NCBI GenBank assembly: GCA_965204765.1
Contig: CBDBFG010000003.1
Span: 124,001-188,000 of the forward strand
Origin: CBDBFG01 sp965204765
Lineage (GTDB): Bacteria; Pseudomonadota; Alphaproteobacteria; Caedimonadales; UBA9215
Direction of reading: 5' to 3'
DNA length: 64,000 bases
Shown here one piece after another: positions 60,262 through 64,000 of the stretch. A program made the position numbers and the translations under genes. Position 1 is the stretch's first letter. The number at the start of each line of letters is the position of its first letter. Under the pieces are notes generated by a model. The model saw only the letters and a list, made by a program, of their open reading frames with translations, searched no databases and was not told where the DNA came from.

Positions 60262-61731
60262 TTATGGTAATGTAAGATCTGGTTGCCGCAATAAATTTGC
60301 TAATAAAATATCAAGGTCAACTTCAGGTAATAAATCAGATCTCCGACGGAATAATTCTTTATAAATATTTGCTAGGCATTCCAATTGTTTTGCCCTGGAA
60401 AACCCTTTTAAGTTATCGTCTCCCTGTATCAAATCTTGATTGTCATTAACAATCATATGCCACATGTATAATAAACTAGCATCAGTTCTAGGCGGCTTTA
60501 ACCAATCAAAAGACCGTCCTTCTTGCTCGTCTAATTCATGCCTAGCTTTATTATGAAGTTTTTTTGCCCCTTTCTTTAAAGTAAATAAGGCACCACCTAT
60601 AACAGCCAGCACTGGTGACAATTCAGCTAATATGATTTTATATTCTTCACCAATAAAACTAACCGTCGACAAAACATATACGACTCCCGCAGATGCAAAT
60701 GATATACCGTAACCAGTAGCAGATAACTTATCAACTCCTCCTGCTAACTTTTTGATAAAACTATTAGCACGCGCAGATAACCAGCTGCTATCCGCTGGAC
60801 TTACATGTAAATCAACTCCATCATCTTGTGCTATATCCTGCATCCCACCAGGGATATTCCGACCAGATGGGTTATTTAAATGCGCAGCAGGCATTGTTCG
60901 CCTAGCTGAGCCTAGATCTCTACCAAAAGCTGACTGTTCTTCTCTCATAGTACTATATGAGCCATGCAATACTCTTTGTTCATCACGTACTCTATCTGCA
61001 AAACGATTTGATGCTCTATGTACGTCTTCTCTCACTCTACTCACCATTCTTCCTGCTCTAGGTATCATACTATTCGCAGCACTACTAGCATCTGCTAACT
61101 GACCATCAACATATGCTCTAGGATCCAAACGCCTGAATGCGTCATGCACACCACTACCTACCGTCTCCACCGCATCTGTCGCACAATCACTAACATGCGC
61201 TAAACCATCCGCAACAAGCAATCTAGGGTGAGGATGATCCAATGGACCATGTACAGAACCTCTACTTCTTGCTTCACCTGTTTCTTCATCTTGGCTTGAC
61301 GGGTCCCCTGTTTCAGAGTGTGTATCTTCTTCTACACACCCACCTCCTACTGTTCTTGCACCTTCAGGATAAGCACTATCGACTGTCGATGCAGGGTGAT
61401 CACTGGCACTAGGCACAGTATTACCGACCGTTGCAATTGCCGCAACAAATCTACTGGTATTTTCTCTATGCTCAGCTGCTAAATCTCTACCAGACACCAT
61501 CAACTCACTTTGTGACCGATGAAACGGATCAGTGATCATTCCTGCACGGGCAACCTCTGTTAATTCTAACTCATCTGGCTGACCAGATAATGCCGGTCTT
61601 CCAACAGAATGCATTGCTAATGATTGCTGTTCACATTGTGACGAATCTGTTAAACGGGGACATGACTTAATGTTATAGCTCAAAACGCTAAGCGAACATA
61701 ATAACACTGAGGTACGACTAAATCGCTGCAT
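60262..61731 (-). CDS. large secreted protein with two C-terminal membrane segments (489 aa), unknown
   Basis: The start has a hydrophobic signal-like segment (VLLCSLSVLSY near 9-19). A long disordered-looking region (about 25-330) is rich in Arg, Asp, Gly, Ser and Ala. Two membrane helices lie at about 340-359 and 366-385, and a charged helical tail (385-489) includes HNKARHELDEQEG. The composition (many Arg, few Lys, Asn or Ile) and higher GC differ from all neighbours. The helix hairpin resembles inclusion-membrane or translocated effector proteins of intracellular bacteria, but no family was recognised. The gene ends against tRNA-Arg. Confidence 0.6.
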   Translation of the reverse strand: MQRFSRTSVLLCSLSVLSYNIKSCPRLTDSSQCEQQSLAMHSVGRPALSGQPDELELTEVARAGMITDPFHRSQSELMVSGRDLAAEHRENTSRFVAAIATVGNTVPSASDHPASTVDSAYPEGARTVGGGCVEEDTHSETGDPSSQDEETGEARSRGSVHGPLDHPHPRLLVADGLAHVSDCATDAVETVGSGVHDAFRRLDPRAYVDGQLADASSAANSMIPRAGRMVSRVREDVHRASNRFADRVRDEQRVLHGSYSTMREEQSAFGRDLGSARRTMPAAHLNNPSGRNIPGGMQDIAQDDGVDLHVSPADSSWLSARANSFIKKLAGGVDKLSATGYGISFASAGVVYVLSTVSFIGEEYKIILAELSPVLAVIGGALFTLKKGAKKLHNKARHELDEQEGRSFDWLKPPRTDASLLYMWHMIVNDNQDLIQGDDNLKGFSRAKQLECLANIYKELFRRRSDLLPEVDLDILLANLLRQPDLTLP

Positions 61732-61901
61732 AACTATGCCTCAATATTAATATAATGAAACTGTATATGAAAAATATTAACAATACATTAATGACACAAA
61801 GACATCATACTATGATGATAAAAAATCAATGCTATAAAGAAGGATTAGGCTCCATATAAATCACGGCTATATAGGCACTATACATCTCTGCTCAGATAAT
61901 A

Positions 61902-63014
61902 CTAATAACTTTTCCCGAATCTCTGATTTCTACGTAAATGGCAAGAAATCATAATGCCAAACCCAACTAATAACGATAGCATCGAAGTTCCGCCATAAGA
62001 CATAAACGGCAATGGTACTCCTACCACTGGCAACAAACCTATCACCATACCTATGTTGACAAACGAATAAAAGAAAAACAAAAAAGTAAATCCTATGCAA
62101 TACAAACGGCTATAGAAACTTTTACATTCAGTTGTAATCTTAAACATAATGATAATGATGATAGTGTAGATAAATATCAACGTAGACCCTCCCAATATAC
62201 CGAATTCTTCACAAAAATGTGCAAAGATAAAATCAGTCTGTTTTTCTGGTAGGAATTGTAATTGACTCTGTGAACCTTGCAAAAAACCTTTGCCCCAGAA
62301 ACCGCCAGAACCTATTGATATTTTGGACTGAATAATATGATACCCGCTACCAAGAGGATCACTTTCCGGATTTAATAAAGTAAAAATTCGTCGTTTCTGA
62401 TAAGGCAGCATATTACGCCACAAAAATGGCAAGGAGGTGCCTATTAAACCTATAGTAGTTAAAACCTTCCATAATTTAATACCAGACATAAATATTATCA
62501 CAGCACCACTAACGGCCAAAACTATCATTGTACCGAGGTCAGGCTGACGCATTACTAATGTACAAGGGATAGCAATCAACAACAACGGCACCAAATAGGT
62601 CTTTACTTGCACTATTTGCTCTTCATATTTATCGTGAAAATATTGCGATAGTGCCATAATCAAACTAATTTTCATAATCTCTGATGGTTGTAAATTAATA
62701 ATTTTTAAATCTATCCAGCGCTGAGCACCCATACCGATGTGCCCTTTAATTTCGACAAATATTAGCAATAACAGGGAACAAAAATAAAAAATATATGAAT
62801 ACATGCGCCAAACCCTCACATCTACCATAGCCACTATAAACATAGCAAAAATGCCCAGACATAGCCTCAGCATCTGTTTATAAGCCCACGGATCCCAATT
62901 GCCACCAGCCGCAGAATACAAGGCAAGCACACTGACAATACCAATTAACAGAATTAGTATCGTAAGATATATTTCTGTAAATCCCAGTTTTGATAGTGAA
63001 TGTTTCATAAACAT
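61902..63014 (-). CDS. rodA: rod-shape SEDS peptidoglycan polymerase RodA
   Basis: RodA polymerises glycan strands during cell elongation with PBP2. The 370-aa membrane protein has about ten segments and the SEDS signatures: GAQRWIDLKIINLQPSEIMK near 93-112, QPDLGTMIVLA near 159-169, and the C-terminal GVPLPFMSYGGTSMLS near 335-350. mrdA (PBP2) precedes it with one base between, a normal pair. Confidence 0.96.
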   Translation of the reverse strand: MFMKHSLSKLGFTEIYLTILILLIGIVSVLALYSAAGGNWDPWAYKQMLRLCLGIFAMFIVAMVDVRVWRMYSYIFYFCSLLLLIFVEIKGHIGMGAQRWIDLKIINLQPSEIMKISLIMALSQYFHDKYEEQIVQVKTYLVPLLLIAIPCTLVMRQPDLGTMIVLAVSGAVIIFMSGIKLWKVLTTIGLIGTSLPFLWRNMLPYQKRRIFTLLNPESDPLGSGYHIIQSKISIGSGGFWGKGFLQGSQSQLQFLPEKQTDFIFAHFCEEFGILGGSTLIFIYTIIIIIMFKITTECKSFYSRLYCIGFTFLFFFYSFVNIGMVIGLLPVVGVPLPFMSYGGTSMLSLLVGFGIMISCHLRRNQRFGKSY

Positions 63015-63015
63015 A

Positions 63016-64000
63016 TCACCCTTTACCTTTCATAAGTTTTTGCACTTTTAACAAAATATCACGACCTATCGGCACCGCAACTTTTCCTCCGGAACCACCA
63101 TGCTCTATGACGACAGCAACAGCATACCTGGGGTTACTCATAGGAGCATAGCCAGCAAACATGGCATGATCACGATGATGCCATACACGCTGTTCATTCG
63201 TTAGTATACCTTTTTTTCTTTCTTCTAAAGTAATACGCTTTACTTGACACGTTGCTGTTTTTCCGCCCATTTCATAACCAGGTGTTAGTATACGACGATA
63301 ATATGCCAAACCATGTGGCGAATTGACAGTTTGATCAAGACCTTCTTTCACAATATCAAGATATTCTTGCTGTATATCCATAGTAGCTAAACTAGAAATC
63401 ATTTCTGGCGAACGTTGGAATAGCGATGGACTCACCATTTGCTTATCAGGGTTCACTATCCTAGCCATCATGGTCACAAGTTGCAATGGTGTTGCCAACA
63501 TTGCACCTTGACCAATGCCAAGATTAACTGTATCTCCCACCAACCAGTGCTGTCCTTTCGCACCTAATTTCCATTTTTTATCTGGTACTAGTCCTGATTT
63601 CTCATTAGGAATTTCAATACCAGTTAACTGACCAAATCCAAAACGACGTGCCATTTTGCTAATTTGCGCCACTCCTGTTTTTTGTGCGATATCATAGAAA
63701 TACACATCACATGACTCACGCAATGCTCGAATTACTTCTACTCGACCATGCCCTCCTCGCTTGTGCCAGCAATGAAATTTGTGACTTCCGACCTCTACAA
63801 AACCAGAACAAGTCACATGATGATCTGGGGTAACCGCACCAGACTCAAGAGCAGCCAATACAACTATCATTTTGAATAATGATCCGGGAGGATATAAACC
63901 ACAAATAGCCTTATTACTTAAACAACCATAAGGATTATGTAATAATTTTTTCCATTCTTTATTTACAATACCATTGGGAAACAGATTAGCATCAAAACTT
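63016..64000 (-). CDS. mrdA: penicillin-binding protein 2, C-terminal part (gene continues beyond window)
   Basis: PBP2 is the transpeptidase of the elongation complex. The open frame continues to the window edge: residues GLYPPGSLFK upstream of 63870 contain the catalytic Ser of the SxxK motif. ESCDVYF supplies the SxN-like motif (SCD, usual for PBP2). The third motif reads KTA in GGKTATCQ where KTG or KSG is normal. The 3' part covers the transpeptidase domain. rodA follows. Confidence 0.93.
   Translation of the reverse strand, partial: SFDANLFPNGIVNKEWKKLLHNPYGCLSNKAICGLYPPGSLFKMIVVLAALESGAVTPDHHVTCSGFVEVGSHKFHCWHKRGGHGRVEVIRALRESCDVYFYDIAQKTGVAQISKMARRFGFGQLTGIEIPNEKSGLVPDKKWKLGAKGQHWLVGDTVNLGIGQGAMLATPLQLVTMMARIVNPDKQMVSPSLFQRSPEMISSLATMDIQQEYLDIVKEGLDQTVNSPHGLAYYRRILTPGYEMGGKTATCQVKRITLEERKKGILTNEQRVWHHRDHAMFAGYAPMSNPRYAVAVVIEHGGSGGKVAVPIGRDILLKVQKLMKGKG

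Overview
The window is AT-rich chromosome from a flagellated, probably host-associated alphaproteobacterium. The 16S gene has the alphaproteobacterial layout. It sits in an intact 16S-tRNA-Ile-tRNA-Ala-23S-5S operon, whereas Rickettsiales in the strict sense usually have a split operon. Together with host-exploitation genes (dicarboxylate carrier, several DMT exporters/importers, secreted patatin, arginine catabolism) this points to a Holosporales-like or related intracellular symbiont. The placement is inferred, not proven.

Layout. 1-3.1 kb: flagellar fliK (minus strand, split by a frameshift) with the start of a probable flgD at the window edge. 3.2-8.8 kb: accD, lipB, a SlyB-type lipoprotein, an alpha/beta hydrolase, a CNNM/CorC protein and a BolA-family gene. 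8.8-10.1 kb: a 7-bp tandem repeat, hfq and a MerT/MerP-like pair. 10.3-16.8 kb: MscS channel, rpmF-plsX, a structured intergenic region, an esterase and two transporters. 17-20.6 kb: rplM-rpsI, tRNA-Gln, a DMT transporter and a DASS carboxylate carrier. 20.6-24 kb: flagellin, fliD, fliS. 24-31.8 kb: a decayed gene, a MITE, an MBL hydrolase, fumC (frameshifted), tadA, tRNA-Thr, tRNA-Ser, a lipoprotein, a small secreted basic peptide, a damaged clpB and a second MITE copy. 31.9-42.1 kb: valS, dedA-like, tRNA-Cys, tRNA-Asn, lysC, rodZ-like, then hisS-prfA-prmC-comF-grxC. 42.2-46.4 kb: a cluster of exported proteins (patatin, outer-membrane barrel, two hypotheticals) and a DMT transporter. 46.6-52.0 kb: rRNA operon on the minus strand with its promoter. 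52.4-55.2 kb: tRNA-His, tRNA-Ser and rocF-rocD. 55.5-60.1 kb: exported hypothetical, DUF2975 plus XRE pair, frameshifted methyltransferase, class II aldolase, rnhA, CDGSH protein. 60.1-64 kb: tRNA-Arg, a compositionally odd 489-aa secreted protein, rodA and the 3' part of mrdA.

The strongest pattern is a set of otherwise well-preserved genes interrupted by single-base length changes, mostly in homopolymers: fliK (A7), the 44.1-44.5 kb secreted protein (A8), fumC (G5), a methyltransferase (A4) and a small secreted protein near 11.65 kb. clpB has an in-frame TAA. Either this is a genome in early decay, possibly rescued by polymerase or ribosome slippage, or the assembly has homopolymer errors. 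Reads would decide. Two dispersed repeat families also stand out: a 97-bp TA-flanked MITE (two copies) and a two-hairpin element with two shared 16-bp blocks (near 13.55 and 58.25 kb). No CRISPR array, prophage or complete insertion sequence was seen.
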